Below, in pieces: positions 9,772-18,935 of a stretch of DNA of 64,000 bases. Each line of letters starts with the position of its first letter. Within the stretch, counting starts at the first letter, position 1. The translations under genes and the position numbers were made by a program. This DNA is from Paenibacillus melissococcoides (GTDB lineage Bacteria > Bacillota > Bacilli > Paenibacillales > Paenibacillaceae). Under the pieces are notes generated by a model that worked only from the letters and a program-made list of their open reading frames with translations, was not told the origin of the DNA and ran no database searches. Location: NCBI GenBank assembly GCA_944800085.1, contig CALYLO010000001.1, positions 384,501 through 448,500 on the forward strand, written 5' to 3'.

Positions 9772-11043
9772 TCAGGAAGGCTGCGTCCGGCCGGGATGAA
9801 TGAAGCCGGCGAGCGAAGCCGTTTCCTTCCATAACCGATCATGCGATAGCGTCATATCCGCATGGAGAGGAGGGCGCATCGGCTGCAGATGCTTCAGCAT
9901 CCGGTCGTCGACGAACCAATCGCTGGCCCCGGCCTGGGGCAACGGCTCGTCCGGCCAGGCATCGGCCAGCCGCGGACTGTAGGCCCGATGCGCCGGCGGC
10001 AGGTTCGTATCATCCGGGGCCGTGGCCTGGGTAGTGAAGGCATGCGGCCAGTAGTCGGCGCGCGATCCGGTGGGCGGGACGCCGCGCATGAAGCTTAACG
10101 CCCTGCCGTGAATGTCAGGGGCATGAAACAATAGGGCGTATAGTTTGCGCCCGAACGCGATCCGCTCGTCCAGATCGGAGAAATTCTCCAGTGTCAGGCC
10201 GACGAGGGGGACGGCCGGCTCCTGCACCGACGGGATTGCGAGCGGGATAATGACCTGATTCATCTGCATCCAGCCGTGCAGGCGGAAATCCCACTTCGCG
10301 ATGACCTGCTCGCGGAACTGTTCATTCTGGACGACGCTTCCTTCGATGACGTTCTGTTCATTGATGATAAGTGCGGTCGTCAGCAGCGGGCTGTCCGGCT
10401 GAACCCAGAAGCTGTCCCAGAATGGATTCATGAATGCCGATATGCCCAGGTGCGGGAGCAGATGGAACAGGCTGCGCCCTTCGCGCCGGCTGGCGTCATA
10501 TAACAGCAGCTGCGGGAAGGCGTCATGAAAAATAAGGGCATTGCTTCGCTCCAGCATGCGGAACGACCACTGGCGCTGTGCCGGACTCATGATGCGCGGC
10601 AGCCATTCCCCCTGCAGATCCGTCATATTCCAGCCTCCATTGCGGCAGACGGTATGGGCCAGCAGCGCCCAGTGGAGCTCCGGGTGCTCATTATAGACCC
10701 GAAGATAAGCCTCTGCGCGGGTAACATTGTTCCGGTTCCCGGCCGCTGCCGCATGGCGGATATGAGCGAGAAGCTTCAATTCTTCGGACGTCAGGCTCTG
10801 ACGCTCATGGGCTCGGGCCTCTTCGGCATGCGGGCGGCTCTGCTCCGCGATGATCCGATAAAGACGCTCTTCCGCCCGTCTGGCGGCGGCCCGGTTCCAC
10901 TCCATCGCGCGCAGATAGCGTATGCTTCTCGCCTGCCTGCGCAAGCTAGTCCATAGATTGCGTATGGCGGAGCAGGCGCTGCCGACGGCATGCCGAAGCA
11001 AGCGCCAGGCGTACCGCCAGCGGGTTGGAGACATGGACTCCAT
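9772..11043 (-). CDS. DUF2515 family protein (YppC-like)
   Basis: 423-aa protein of the DUF2515 family, represented in B. subtilis by YppC. Recognisable stretches are LTSEELKLLAHIRHAAAAGN, TRAEAYLRVYNEHPELHWAL and LLYDASRREGRSLFHLLPHL. The N-terminus is rich in Arg and Trp with a helical character and no clear signal peptide. Function is unknown in the family. It is transcribed convergently to the SDR and stands alone. Start at 11043 is the ATG of MESMSPTRWR; GGAAAGGAGAG lies just upstream. Confidence 0.85.
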   Translation of the reverse strand: MESMSPTRWRYAWRLLRHAVGSACSAIRNLWTSLRRQARSIRYLRAMEWNRAAARRAEERLYRIIAEQSRPHAEEARAHERQSLTSEELKLLAHIRHAAAAGNRNNVTRAEAYLRVYNEHPELHWALLAHTVCRNGGWNMTDLQGEWLPRIMSPAQRQWSFRMLERSNALIFHDAFPQLLLYDASRREGRSLFHLLPHLGISAFMNPFWDSFWVQPDSPLLTTALIINEQNVIEGSVVQNEQFREQVIAKWDFRLHGWMQMNQVIIPLAIPSVQEPAVPLVGLTLENFSDLDERIAFGRKLYALLFHAPDIHGRALSFMRGVPPTGSRADYWPHAFTTQATAPDDTNLPPAHRAYSPRLADAWPDEPLPQAGASDWFVDDRMLKHLQPMRPPLHADMTLSHDRLWKETASLAGFIHPGRTQPS

Positions 11044-11197
11044 CGTATTTGCGCTCTCCTTTCCCGGAAATCCCTTGTTTTCCGTTCATTTTTTTACTAG
11101 TATGTCCAAATTGACGCCCCTGTGAACCTATTTGCGGTTTGACTTTTCATTTCAAATTGGTTTATCTTGAAAACAACCTAGTTGGGAGTGAAGCGTG

Positions 11198-11536
11198 ATG
11201 GAAAAAGTACAAACCGTGGAACGTTTTAAAGAATTGATTGCTCAGCCGTTGACGGCGATCGCCGTATTCAAGACGTCCTGGTGCCCGGACTGCCACTTTA
11301 TTGATCCGTTCATGCCGGAAGTGGAGGCGCAATATGAGGGCAAGGCCGTATTTTTCGAGGTGGATGCGGAAGCGTTGGTCGATGTGGCCCAGCAATATCA
11401 TATTCTCGGCATTCCTAGCTTCGTCGCCTTCAAGAACGGCAAGGAGACGATTCGCTTCGTCAACAAGCTTCGCAAGTCGCGGCCGGAGATTGAACAGTTC
11501 GCAGATCGGGCCATTGCGGTGTCTGAAGCGTTGTAA
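11198..11536 (+). CDS. Thioredoxin-like protein
   Basis: 112-aa soluble thioredoxin-fold protein. The redox motif is SWCPDC (CxxC), followed by FIDPFMPEVEAQYEGKA and the cis-proline region LGIPSFVAFKNGKE. This matches YdbP-type thioredoxin-like proteins of Firmicutes rather than TrxA (motif WCGPC). Such proteins reduce disulfides or act as small oxidoreductases in the cytoplasm; the partner is unknown. The ATG at 11198 with GGGAG nine bases upstream is preferred to the GTG at 11195. It is a single gene with its own terminator. Confidence 0.9.
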   Translation: MEKVQTVERFKELIAQPLTAIAVFKTSWCPDCHFIDPFMPEVEAQYEGKAVFFEVDAEALVDVAQQYHILGIPSFVAFKNGKETIRFVNKLRKSRPEIEQFADRAIAVSEAL

Positions 11537-11551
11537 GCCACACGAGAACGC

Positions 11552-11583
11552 ATAATCCGCCCTTGGATGGGGCGGATTTTTTG
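11552..11583 (+). terminator. Terminator after the thioredoxin-like gene
   Basis: AATCCGCCC pairs with GGGCGGATT around a short loop and is followed by TTTTTT. Confidence 0.8.
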
Positions 11584-11757
11584 ATGTGCGCACGGACGCG
11601 CATCGACTCGGATTGATGGGGATGTGTAATATTTGTCACAATTTTGCCGTACATTCGATTAGGAAATCTTGTATAATGGGGACGATTGGCATGCTTTGTA
11701 GGTAAGAATTATTTTAATATTAAGCGTTCAAAAGGGTCGAAGCGTGATTGATTTCAA

Positions 11758-12708
11758 ATGAGACTAACGGGTCAGGTGAATCTGGTGAATGCGAACATCT
11801 ACCGTAAATTGAAGTTATTGGCTTACGCCACCTGCATCAGCATGTTCATCGTCGTGCTGAACGGCGCCCTCGTCACGAAGACGGGCTCCGGCCAGGGCTG
11901 CGGCACCGATTGGCCGCTGTGCAACGGCAAATTCGTGCCTGCCTATACCATTGAATCGATGATTGAATACTCGCACCGCATGGTGACCGGAATTGTGGGC
12001 ATTCTTGTCCTGGCATCATTTGTATTTGTTTTCCGCTACGCGCGAGACAAGCGCGACGCAGTGATGTATTCGTTGCTGACGCTTATTTTTACCGTTATTC
12101 AGGCGATTATGGGGGCGCTTGCCGTTGTGTTTACCCAATCTCCCCCCGTCATGGCGCTGCATTTCGGAATCTCTCTGCTGGCGTTCGCCTCATCCTTCCT
12201 GCTGTGCCTGGCGCTGCGAAGGTATGAGCGGGGCATCGTCCAACCTGTTGGGAAGATCAGCGATACGTTCCGTTACGGCGTCTGGTTCACATGGTTATAT
12301 ACATATATCGTGATATACGTCGGCGCCTTCGTACGGCATACGGAGTCATCCGGCGGCTGCCTGGGATGGCCGCTCTGCAATGGCGAGTGGATTCCCGAGA
12401 TGACGGGAGGAACCGCAATCGCTTTCATGCACCGGGTGGCTGCAGCGCTGCTGCTCGTTGTCGTCGCGGTGATGGCGCATTTCGCCTATCATCATCATAA
12501 GAATAATCGGGAGATCCAACTGTGCGGGATATGGTCGATTGCGCTGTGCGCGGGGCAAATTGTAAGCGGGGCGCTCGTCGTGTTTGCGATAACGGATGAG
12601 AATTGGTATTTATTCGCGGGAATGCTGCATGCGGTGTTGATCTGCGGACTATTCAGCGTGCTATGCTATATGAGCATTCGCGTATGGCAGCTCCGGGAAC
12701 GGACATAA
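11758..12708 (+). CDS. ctaA: Heme A synthase (COX15/CtaA)
   Basis: Eight-transmembrane enzyme that oxidises the C8 methyl of heme O to the formyl group of heme A for cytochrome aa3 oxidase. The twin half structure is visible: TKTGSGQGCGTDWPLCNGKF in the first half and RHTESSGGCLGWPLCNGEW in the second, each with the paired-cysteine loop. The heme-ligand histidines lie in EYSHRMVTGI, ALHFGISLL, AFMHRVAAAL and GMLHAVLIC. Length (316 aa) fits. The start is uncertain: the ATG at 11758 has no strong RBS, and GTG codons at 11776 and 11785 are alternatives. No ctaB neighbour is visible. Confidence 0.95.
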   Translation: MRLTGQVNLVNANIYRKLKLLAYATCISMFIVVLNGALVTKTGSGQGCGTDWPLCNGKFVPAYTIESMIEYSHRMVTGIVGILVLASFVFVFRYARDKRDAVMYSLLTLIFTVIQAIMGALAVVFTQSPPVMALHFGISLLAFASSFLLCLALRRYERGIVQPVGKISDTFRYGVWFTWLYTYIVIYVGAFVRHTESSGGCLGWPLCNGEWIPEMTGGTAIAFMHRVAAALLLVVVAVMAHFAYHHHKNNREIQLCGIWSIALCAGQIVSGALVVFAITDENWYLFAGMLHAVLICGLFSVLCYMSIRVWQLRERT

Positions 12709-12818
12709 TGCGAAAAGAAGCAGTCACTTGACGGTGCGCGGCGCCAGGGCGGGCCAACGTGCTACAAGCGAACTGCTTCTTCTTGTATTGCATGGGGTTA
12801 CAGTGAACATAATCCGAT

Positions 12819-12953
12819 TTACGCTCCTTCTCTCAATTGACGGGCATCTTCGGCGTGAGCGCCGAACAGCAGTACGGACGCGGCCGCTTTCGCCGCAGCC
12901 AGCCAACGGACATTCCAACGTCTGCGCTCTGTCTCCCGATTCGTGCTTCTCAT
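12819..12953 (-). CDS. Small 44-aa protein of unknown function
   Basis: Minus-strand ORF from ATG 12953 to TAA 12819. GGGAGG is well placed about nine bases upstream. The product is Arg-rich at the start (MRSTNRETERRRWNVRW), then has a short alanine-rich helix (AAAKAAASVLLFGAHAEDAR). No family is recognised. The RBS and codon use suggest a real gene, but the length makes this tentative. Confidence 0.4.
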   Translation of the reverse strand: MRSTNRETERRRWNVRWLAAAKAAASVLLFGAHAEDARQLREGA

Positions 12954-13003
12954 GAACATCTACCTCCCGTAAAGTGTGGTCTTGCTTAAGAATCGTAATG
13001 AGT

Positions 13004-13170
13004 GTTCAAAAAGGTCGTTTCTCAGCACCGAGAAGATTGATTGAACTCGAAGAAAGAGCAGCGCAATGTAGTTATTAACGACATGAGCAGCGGATTTCGA
13101 GAGTGAGTGCAAGATTCGATGCCGAACTGCTTACTTGAATTCTTCGTGATCAGAAGCGAGCTTTTTGAAC
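13004..13170. repeat. MITE-like palindromic-end element, 167 bp
   Basis: The ends are inverted repeats. The left end is GTTCAAAAAGGTCGTTTCTC; the right end, read on the other strand, is GTTCAAAAAGCTCGCTTCTG. They match at 17 of 20 positions and enclose about 125 bp with no ORF. No clear target duplication was seen at the edges. The structure suggests a non-autonomous mobile element or a dispersed intergenic repeat. It fills most of the 440-bp gap between the 44-aa ORF and the UbiD-type gene. Confidence 0.55.
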
Positions 13171-13394
13171 TTCCTCTCTTATTTTACCGATACGGATGGG
13201 GCGGTGCCATGCAACCCGCTTACGTTTATCTTACATTGTCGTAAGCTGTCCGGTTGTAGCGCTTTAGGTTCTCATGAAAAACAGATATACTACATAATAG
13301 TACGTTACTGTGGCGTCTATTACAGAATTATCCTTATAACGAGCCGATTTTTCAGCAAGTATTCACCCAGCAAACGATCTAAGGAGGGCTAGCG

Positions 13395-15179
13395 TTGTCA
13401 TTTTCCAATATTCGCAGTTTCATTCATACGCTCAAGCGGGAGAACGAGTTGGCGGTCATCGAAGCCGAAGTCGATCCGTATCTCGAGATCGCCGAAATTC
13501 ACCGGCGGGTGATCGAGGAAGGCGGCCCCGCCCTGCTGTTCACCAATGTGAAGGGAAGCCCGTTCTCCGTAGCCACGAACCTGTTCGGGACGACCCGGCG
13601 GGTGGACATGGCCTTCGGTCCGAGACCGGAGCAGTTCGCCAACAAATGCATCGAAGCGGTGAATCGCCTCATGCCTCCATCGCCGAAGAAACTGTGGGAA
13701 GAACGAGGCCTCGTCAAGGAATTGCTGAGCCTGCTCAAGGTAGGCATGAAGGATGTATCGTCCGCTCAGGCGCCGATTATGGACGTGAAGCGGACCGATA
13801 TGCCGCTGCATGGGCTGCCGGCGTTAACGAGCTGGCAGTTGGACGGAGGGCCGTTCATTACCCTCCCGCTCGTGTACACCGAGCATCCCGCGCGCAAGGG
13901 CAGCGATCATAACCTGGGAATGTACCGGGTTCAAATATATGACGACAAAACGACTGGAATCCACTGGCAGATCCAAAAGGGCGGCGGCTTCCATTACCAT
14001 GAAGCCGAGCTCCGGAACGAGGCGCTGCCGGTATCCATCTACGTCGGCGGCCCGCCCGCATTGATTGCGGCCGCCATCGCGCCGCTTCCGGAGAAGCTGC
14101 CGGAGCTGCTCATGGCCTCCTTCGTCATGGGCGAACGCCTGCCTGTCGTGGACAGCGGCTTCGAAGGCCACCGCATTCCGGCGGAAGCCGAGTTCGTCAT
14201 CCAGGGCTATGTGCCTCCGCATGAGCGGCGGCTGGAAGGGCCGTTCGGCGACCATTACGGTTATTATTCCTGGGCGCATGAGTTCCCGCTGGTCAATGTG
14301 AAGCACATGTATCACCGCAAAGACGCGATCTACCCGGCGACGGTCGTCGGCAAGCCGCGCCAGGAAGATTACTATCTGGGCGAGTATCTGGTCAAATTGC
14401 TGTCACCTGCCTTCCCGATGGTCATGCCGAGCGTGCGCAAGGTGCACCCTTATCCGGAGACGGGGGTCCATTCCTTGGCCGCAGCCGTAGTCCGCGAGAG
14501 CTATTCGCGCGAGGCGATGCTGAGCGGCTTCCGGATTCTCGGAGAAGGCCAGCTCAGCCTCACCAAATTCCTGATGCTCACCGATCAGGATGTCGATCTG
14601 GACAATTTTGCGCAGTTGATGGAGAACGTATTGGAGCGCTTCCAACCGGAGTCGGATCTGTACGTGCTGAACAATACGTCCCATGATACGCTCGATTATA
14701 CCGGGCACAAGCTGAATCATGGCAGCAAGGGCATTATGCTGGGGGTCGGCGAGCCGGTGCGCGAGCTCCCGCATACGTACGAGGGTGGCCCGATTGACGA
14801 AATCACGGATGTGGCCGTGTTCTGCCGCGGCTGCCTGACGATGTCCGGAGCGTCCTATGAGGCCGAGCCGCAGTTGGCGGAACGGCTGATGGAGCGGTTG
14901 GCCGATCAGGAGACGCCTTGGCCGCTCGTATTCCTGGTGGACGATGCGCAAGTGGCCCGCACGCAGTTGTCTTTCCTGTGGACGGTGTTCACCCGCTTCA
15001 ACCCTGCTTCTGATATATACGCGCGGATGGAAGTCCGAAATCACCACATTGCGTATCGGCTGCCGATTGTTATCGATGCGCGCATGAAGCCGGGCTACCC
15101 GGACGAATTGTTCCCGCGGGAAGATATCGTGCAACGGGTTGACGATCGTTGGAAAGACTATTTCCCGAACGGATTCTAA
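13395..15179 (+). CDS. UbiD-family prenylated-FMN decarboxylase
   Basis: 594-aa member of the UbiD family of reversible aromatic decarboxylases using prenylated FMN. N-terminal IRSFIHTLKRENELAVIEAE and GGPALLFTNVKGSPFSVATN are typical. The cofactor/metal site region has NLGMYRVQIYDDKTTGIHWQ, and the catalytic Glu region is EGPFGDHYGYYSW. It is longer than E. coli UbiD (497 aa). It could serve menaquinone synthesis through the futalosine route, whose last decarboxylation uses a UbiD-type enzyme. mqnE is present 36 kb away, which supports this, but an aromatic-acid decarboxylase is possible. The start is TTG at 13395 with AAGGAGGG six bases upstream. The next gene follows closely. Confidence 0.9.
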   Translation: MSFSNIRSFIHTLKRENELAVIEAEVDPYLEIAEIHRRVIEEGGPALLFTNVKGSPFSVATNLFGTTRRVDMAFGPRPEQFANKCIEAVNRLMPPSPKKLWEERGLVKELLSLLKVGMKDVSSAQAPIMDVKRTDMPLHGLPALTSWQLDGGPFITLPLVYTEHPARKGSDHNLGMYRVQIYDDKTTGIHWQIQKGGGFHYHEAELRNEALPVSIYVGGPPALIAAAIAPLPEKLPELLMASFVMGERLPVVDSGFEGHRIPAEAEFVIQGYVPPHERRLEGPFGDHYGYYSWAHEFPLVNVKHMYHRKDAIYPATVVGKPRQEDYYLGEYLVKLLSPAFPMVMPSVRKVHPYPETGVHSLAAAVVRESYSREAMLSGFRILGEGQLSLTKFLMLTDQDVDLDNFAQLMENVLERFQPESDLYVLNNTSHDTLDYTGHKLNHGSKGIMLGVGEPVRELPHTYEGGPIDEITDVAVFCRGCLTMSGASYEAEPQLAERLMERLADQETPWPLVFLVDDAQVARTQLSFLWTVFTRFNPASDIYARMEVRNHHIAYRLPIVIDARMKPGYPDELFPREDIVQRVDDRWKDYFPNGF

Positions 15180-15194
15180 TCGGGGGTGGTCACG

Positions 15195-15896
15195 ATGCTG
15201 CGAAGCTTGTTCGGGGAAGAGCCCCGCAGGGATGAAGGCGCGTTGAAGGAAGCGATGGAGGCGATAGACCGCTATCTGTCGCATGTAAGGAAGCAGATGG
15301 ACAACGGCGGGGATCCGGGGCATTATTGGCGCAAAATCGAAATCTGGACGGTTGGGCTGCGCACGTCGCTCGATGAGCTGGAGCAGAGCATCTATGCTTC
15401 CGGCAAGTATGCGGAGCGGGTGACGAAGCAGTACCAGGAGGATATGAACGATAATGAACTGGATGATTATTACCGTCACGTCTACTTTTACAAAAATGCA
15501 TTCATCCGCGTCTTCTCCATCCTGGACAAGCTGGGGACGCTGTTGAATGAGGTGCTGCGGCTGGAGACGGAGGAAATGAAGCATTTTTTCTCTTACTTCA
15601 CGGTGCTCCGCCGTCTGCATATGACAGGAAGGCACCCGCGCCTGACCGACAAGCTGTCCGGTCTCAAGCAGCTTCATGGAGAAGCGATGCAGCGCTTGCG
15701 CAAGCGCCGCAATACCGAGATTCACTATATGAATGCCGAGATGCAGGACGATCTGTGGCAGCGGCACCGCAGCTTGAACAGCAAGCTGCGGCTGGAGGAT
15801 ATCCAGGCGAATATGGACGATGTGGCAGAAGGCATGCACATGGTATGCGGCGCCCTTACCGCTTCGTTCCGCGCTCTGGTTGACCTGGAAAAATGA
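15195..15896 (+). CDS. Cthe_2314-type HEPN domain protein
   Basis: 233-aa, mostly helical soluble protein with two helical bundles. The C-terminal half has the motif RNTEIH, which fits the R-x4-H motif of HEPN RNases, in the context RLRKRRNTEIHYMNAEMQDD. The overall pattern (YRHVYFYKNAFIRVFSILDK) matches the Cthe_2314 HEPN family common in Paenibacillus and Clostridium. HEPN domains are often RNases in toxin or defence systems, but no antitoxin-like partner lies next to it. It follows the UbiD-type gene by only 15 bases. The ATG at 15195 behind GGGGGTGG is preferred over GTG 15186. Confidence 0.7.
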   Translation: MLRSLFGEEPRRDEGALKEAMEAIDRYLSHVRKQMDNGGDPGHYWRKIEIWTVGLRTSLDELEQSIYASGKYAERVTKQYQEDMNDNELDDYYRHVYFYKNAFIRVFSILDKLGTLLNEVLRLETEEMKHFFSYFTVLRRLHMTGRHPRLTDKLSGLKQLHGEAMQRLRKRRNTEIHYMNAEMQDDLWQRHRSLNSKLRLEDIQANMDDVAEGMHMVCGALTASFRALVDLEK

Positions 15897-15967
15897 AACG
15901 TAAGGCAAAAAAAGTCAATTGACAATATCCGAGCAATATCATATACTTTGAATAATTTCATAACGAT

Positions 15968-16119
15968 TTCTTATCAAGAGTGGCGGAGGGACAGGCCCTG
16001 TGAAGCCCGGCAACCGATCCTGCAACCCGTATTTGCTCGCAGCTTACCGCTGCCGCAAGATTGCAGGGTGTCAATGGTGCTAATTCCTTCAGAACGGATA
16101 AGTTCTGGCAGATAAGAAA
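15968..16119 (+). ncRNA. SAM-I (S-box) riboswitch
   Basis: The conserved core is seen in order: CTTATCAAGAG, TGGCGGAGGGA, GGCCCTGTGAAGCCCGGCAA, an AC-containing helix, AAGGTGCTAATTCC-like (GGTGCTAATTCCTTCAGAA), and closing GATAAG, which pairs with CTTATC to form P1. It binds S-adenosylmethionine and stops transcription of the methionine importer when SAM is plentiful. It lies directly upstream of metNIQ. Confidence 0.97.
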
Positions 16120-16157
16120 GGGCGCTAACCCACCTGGAATGAAGAAGCAAATGTGAC

Positions 16158-16193
16158 AGCCCCCTTTTGGCATCTGCCAAGAGGGGGCTTTTG
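16158..16193 (+). terminator. Riboswitch expression-platform terminator
   Basis: AGCCCCCTTTTGGCA pairs with TGCCAAGAGGGGGCT and is followed by a short T run. It lies between the S-box aptamer and metN and is the OFF-state hairpin. Confidence 0.8.
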
Positions 16194-16245
16194 GCGTGAA
16201 TACAGAGATACAGGTCACCGCTAATTAGGAAGGGGAAAACTATCA

Positions 16246-17271
16246 TTGATTCGTCTGGAGCATATCAGCAAGCAATATGAAGTCAAAGGGAAGCTATCCG
16301 GACCTCTCGCATTAAATGATGTCACGTTGACGATAGAGCAAGGGGAGATTTTCGGCATTATCGGCCACTCCGGGGCCGGCAAGAGCACGCTGTTGCGCAG
16401 CATCAACCTGTTGGAGCGCCCGACCTCCGGGAAGGTGTTCGTGGATCAGGTGGACATGATGAATCTCTCGAAGCGGGAGCTGCAGGAGCAGCGCAGCAAG
16501 ATCGGCATGATTTTTCAGCATTTCAATCTGCTGTCCTCGGCCACCGTGTTCGACAATATCGCGTTCCCGCTGCGGCTGCAGAACACGCCTGCCGCCCAAG
16601 TGAAGGCGAAGGCGGATGAATTAATCCGTCTCGTCGGACTGGAGGAGCACCGCAATAAATATCCGGCGCAGCTGTCCGGAGGACAAAAGCAGAGGGTCGG
16701 CATTGCGCGCGCGCTGGCCAACGATCCGAAGGTGCTGCTCTGCGACGAAGCAACCTCCGCGCTCGATCCGCAGACGACGCAATCGATTCTGGAGCTGCTG
16801 CTCGATATTAACCGCCGCTTCGGCATCACGATCGTGCTCATTACCCATGAGATGCATGTCATTCAGGCGATATGCGATCGGGTCGCCGTCATCCATGTCG
16901 GCCAGATTGCGGAGCAGGGCAAGGTGGTCGATGTCTTCCTGAAGCCGCAGCATCCGGTGACGAGGGAGTTCATTATGAAGGAGCGCCATGACGCCGACCT
17001 GCAGCCGTGGATGGCCTTCCAGGGGCAGGCGGGCGAGCACTCGCGCGTCGTCAAGATCAATTACTTGGGCGATGTGACGTATGAGCCTGTGCTGCAAACC
17101 GTCCTCACCGAGGCGGGGGTCCGCTTCACGATACTGCAGGGGACGATTTCGCGCATGAAGGATATTCCATACGGACAATTGGTCGTTCGTCTGGACGGCG
17201 GCCAACCGGATGTCGAGCGTTCGCTCTCCGCGCTGAAGGATAGAGGACTTGAAGTGGAGGTGATCGCGTAA
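16246..17271 (+). CDS. metN: Methionine ABC transporter ATP-binding protein
   Basis: 341-aa ATPase of the MetNIQ importer. Walker A is GHSGAGKSTLLRSI, the signature LSGGQKQRVGIARAL, Walker B KVLLCDEATSALDP and the H-loop VLITHEMHV. The C-terminal NIL/ACT-like domain (about 265-341) binds methionine and inhibits transport allosterically. The start is TTG at 16246 with AGGAAGGGG upstream. It is the first gene of a three-gene operon under an S-box; its stop overlaps the ATG of metI. Confidence 0.97.
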   Translation: MIRLEHISKQYEVKGKLSGPLALNDVTLTIEQGEIFGIIGHSGAGKSTLLRSINLLERPTSGKVFVDQVDMMNLSKRELQEQRSKIGMIFQHFNLLSSATVFDNIAFPLRLQNTPAAQVKAKADELIRLVGLEEHRNKYPAQLSGGQKQRVGIARALANDPKVLLCDEATSALDPQTTQSILELLLDINRRFGITIVLITHEMHVIQAICDRVAVIHVGQIAEQGKVVDVFLKPQHPVTREFIMKERHDADLQPWMAFQGQAGEHSRVVKINYLGDVTYEPVLQTVLTEAGVRFTILQGTISRMKDIPYGQLVVRLDGGQPDVERSLSALKDRGLEVEVIA

Positions 17272-17939
17272 TGAAGGATCTCGATTTCTCCAAAATCAAC
17301 TGGGACGAGCTCGGAACGGCGACAAGCGATACGCTGGCGATGATGCTGTTCTCCGTGTTGTTCACGATTGTTATCGGGCTTCCGCTCGGCGTACTGCTTT
17401 ATTTGACAGGGAAATCAAAAGGGACGGCCGGGAGAACTGTATATTTCGTCGTATCTTTTATCGTCAATATTTTGCGTTCGGCGCCGTTCGTTATTTTGAT
17501 GATTGCGCTCATTCCGGTTACCCGGATGATCGTCGGCACCTCGATCGGGGTCGAAGGCACGATTCCGCCGCTCGTTATCGCGGCTGCGCCTTTCTTCGCC
17601 CGCCTGGTGGAGACCTCGCTGCGCGAGGTGGACCGGGGCGTCATCGAAGCCGCGCAGGCGATGGGCGCTTCCACCTGGCAGATCGTGCGCAAGGTGCTGC
17701 TGCCGGAGGCGATGCCGGGCTTGATCGCCGGCGCGACGATTACGGCCGTGACGCTCGTCACTTATACGGCGATGTCAGGCATGGTCGGCGGCGGCGGTCT
17801 CGGGGACTTGGCGATTCGATACGGGTATCACCGCTACGAATTTGAAGTTATGATCATTTCGATTTTTATTATGGTGCTGCTCGTGCAAATTCTGCAATGG
17901 ATTGGCGACGCGTTCGTCCGCCGGTTCACCCGGAAGTAG
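17271..17939 (+). CDS. metI: Methionine ABC transporter permease
   Basis: 222-aa inner-membrane permease with about five transmembrane segments. The EAA loop that contacts MetN is seen in EAAQAMGASTWQIVRKVLLP. SGMVGGGGLGDLAIRYGYHR near the C-terminus is typical of MetI. Start ATG overlaps the metN stop (A shared), so translation is coupled. Confidence 0.97.
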   Translation: MKDLDFSKINWDELGTATSDTLAMMLFSVLFTIVIGLPLGVLLYLTGKSKGTAGRTVYFVVSFIVNILRSAPFVILMIALIPVTRMIVGTSIGVEGTIPPLVIAAAPFFARLVETSLREVDRGVIEAAQAMGASTWQIVRKVLLPEAMPGLIAGATITAVTLVTYTAMSGMVGGGGLGDLAIRYGYHRYEFEVMIISIFIMVLLVQILQWIGDAFVRRFTRK

Positions 17940-18068
17940 GCGGCCGCCGATGGCCCGCAAGGGTCCGGCTGCGGATAGCGAAGGAATTCGCTCGGTATCG
18001 AGCTTCCATATATAAATGTAAAACAGCATATTATCAAAATGGGGAAACAATAGGAGGAGAAGAGAGAC

Positions 18069-18908
18069 ATGAAAAAATGGACGTATGTATTGACGTTGAT
18101 TGCCCTGATCGGTGTGCTCGCGGCATGCGGCAGCAAGCAAGATGCCGGAACGGATACGAACGCGGCGGGCGGAGAAGGCGGCAAGGAGACGTTGAAGCTG
18201 GTTGTCGGGGCATCGCCGGTGCCGCATGCCGAGATTTTGAAGCATATCGCGCCGAAGCTGAAGGAGCAGGGCATTGAGCTCGAGGTCAAAGAGTTCACGG
18301 ACTATGTGCAGCCGAATGTGCAGGTGCACGAGAAGCAGCTGGATGCGAATTTCTTCCAGCATAAGCCGTACATGGACAACGAAGTGACGGAAAAAGGCTA
18401 TGATCTCGTGAGCGTGGGGAATGTCCATGTCGAGCCGTTCGGCGGGTATTCCAAATCGATCAAATCGATTGATGAACTGAAGGACGGCGATACGGTGGCG
18501 ATTCCGAACGATCCGACCAACGGCGGCCGCTCGCTCCTTCTGTTGGAGAAGCAAGGCCTGATCAAGCTGAAGGAAGGTGCTGGCCTGAACGCCGGCGTGA
18601 AGGATATTGCCGAAAATCCTAAAAATCTGAAATTCAAAGAGCTTGAGGCGGCGATGCTTCCGCGTACGCTGGATGAAGTCAACCTGGGGCTCATCAACAC
18701 GAACTATGCCCTTGAAGCCGGACTCAATCCGACGAAGGATGCCCTCTTCATCGAGGACAAGGATTCCCCGTATGCGAACATCTTGACGGCGCGGAGCGAC
18801 AATAAAGACAGCGATGCGATCCAGAAGCTGCTGGCTGCGCTGCAATCGGATGACGTGAAGCAGTTCATCAGCGAGAAATACGAAGGCTCCATCGTCCCGG
18901 CGTTCTAA
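18069..18908 (+). CDS. metQ: Methionine-binding lipoprotein
   Basis: 279-aa NlpA-family substrate-binding lipoprotein. The signal peptide is MKKWTYVLTLIALIGVLAAC, with Cys20 the lipidated residue. The mature part starts GASPVPHAEILKHIAPKLKE; DANFFQHKPYMDNEV and IPNDPTNGGRSLLLLEKQGL are the usual ligand-pocket stretches. Start ATG with TAGGAGGAGA upstream. It completes metNIQ; 130 bases separate it from metI. Confidence 0.97.
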   Translation: MKKWTYVLTLIALIGVLAACGSKQDAGTDTNAAGGEGGKETLKLVVGASPVPHAEILKHIAPKLKEQGIELEVKEFTDYVQPNVQVHEKQLDANFFQHKPYMDNEVTEKGYDLVSVGNVHVEPFGGYSKSIKSIDELKDGDTVAIPNDPTNGGRSLLLLEKQGLIKLKEGAGLNAGVKDIAENPKNLKFKELEAAMLPRTLDEVNLGLINTNYALEAGLNPTKDALFIEDKDSPYANILTARSDNKDSDAIQKLLAALQSDDVKQFISEKYEGSIVPAF

Positions 18909-18935
18909 TAAGGTTTATCTTCGCTACTCGAATAG

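Noticed and set aside
14403..15908. 501-aa minus-strand ORF
   Set aside because: It lies antisense to the UbiD-type and HEPN genes, has a GC-rich shadow composition (many Arg, His, Leu) and no motif.
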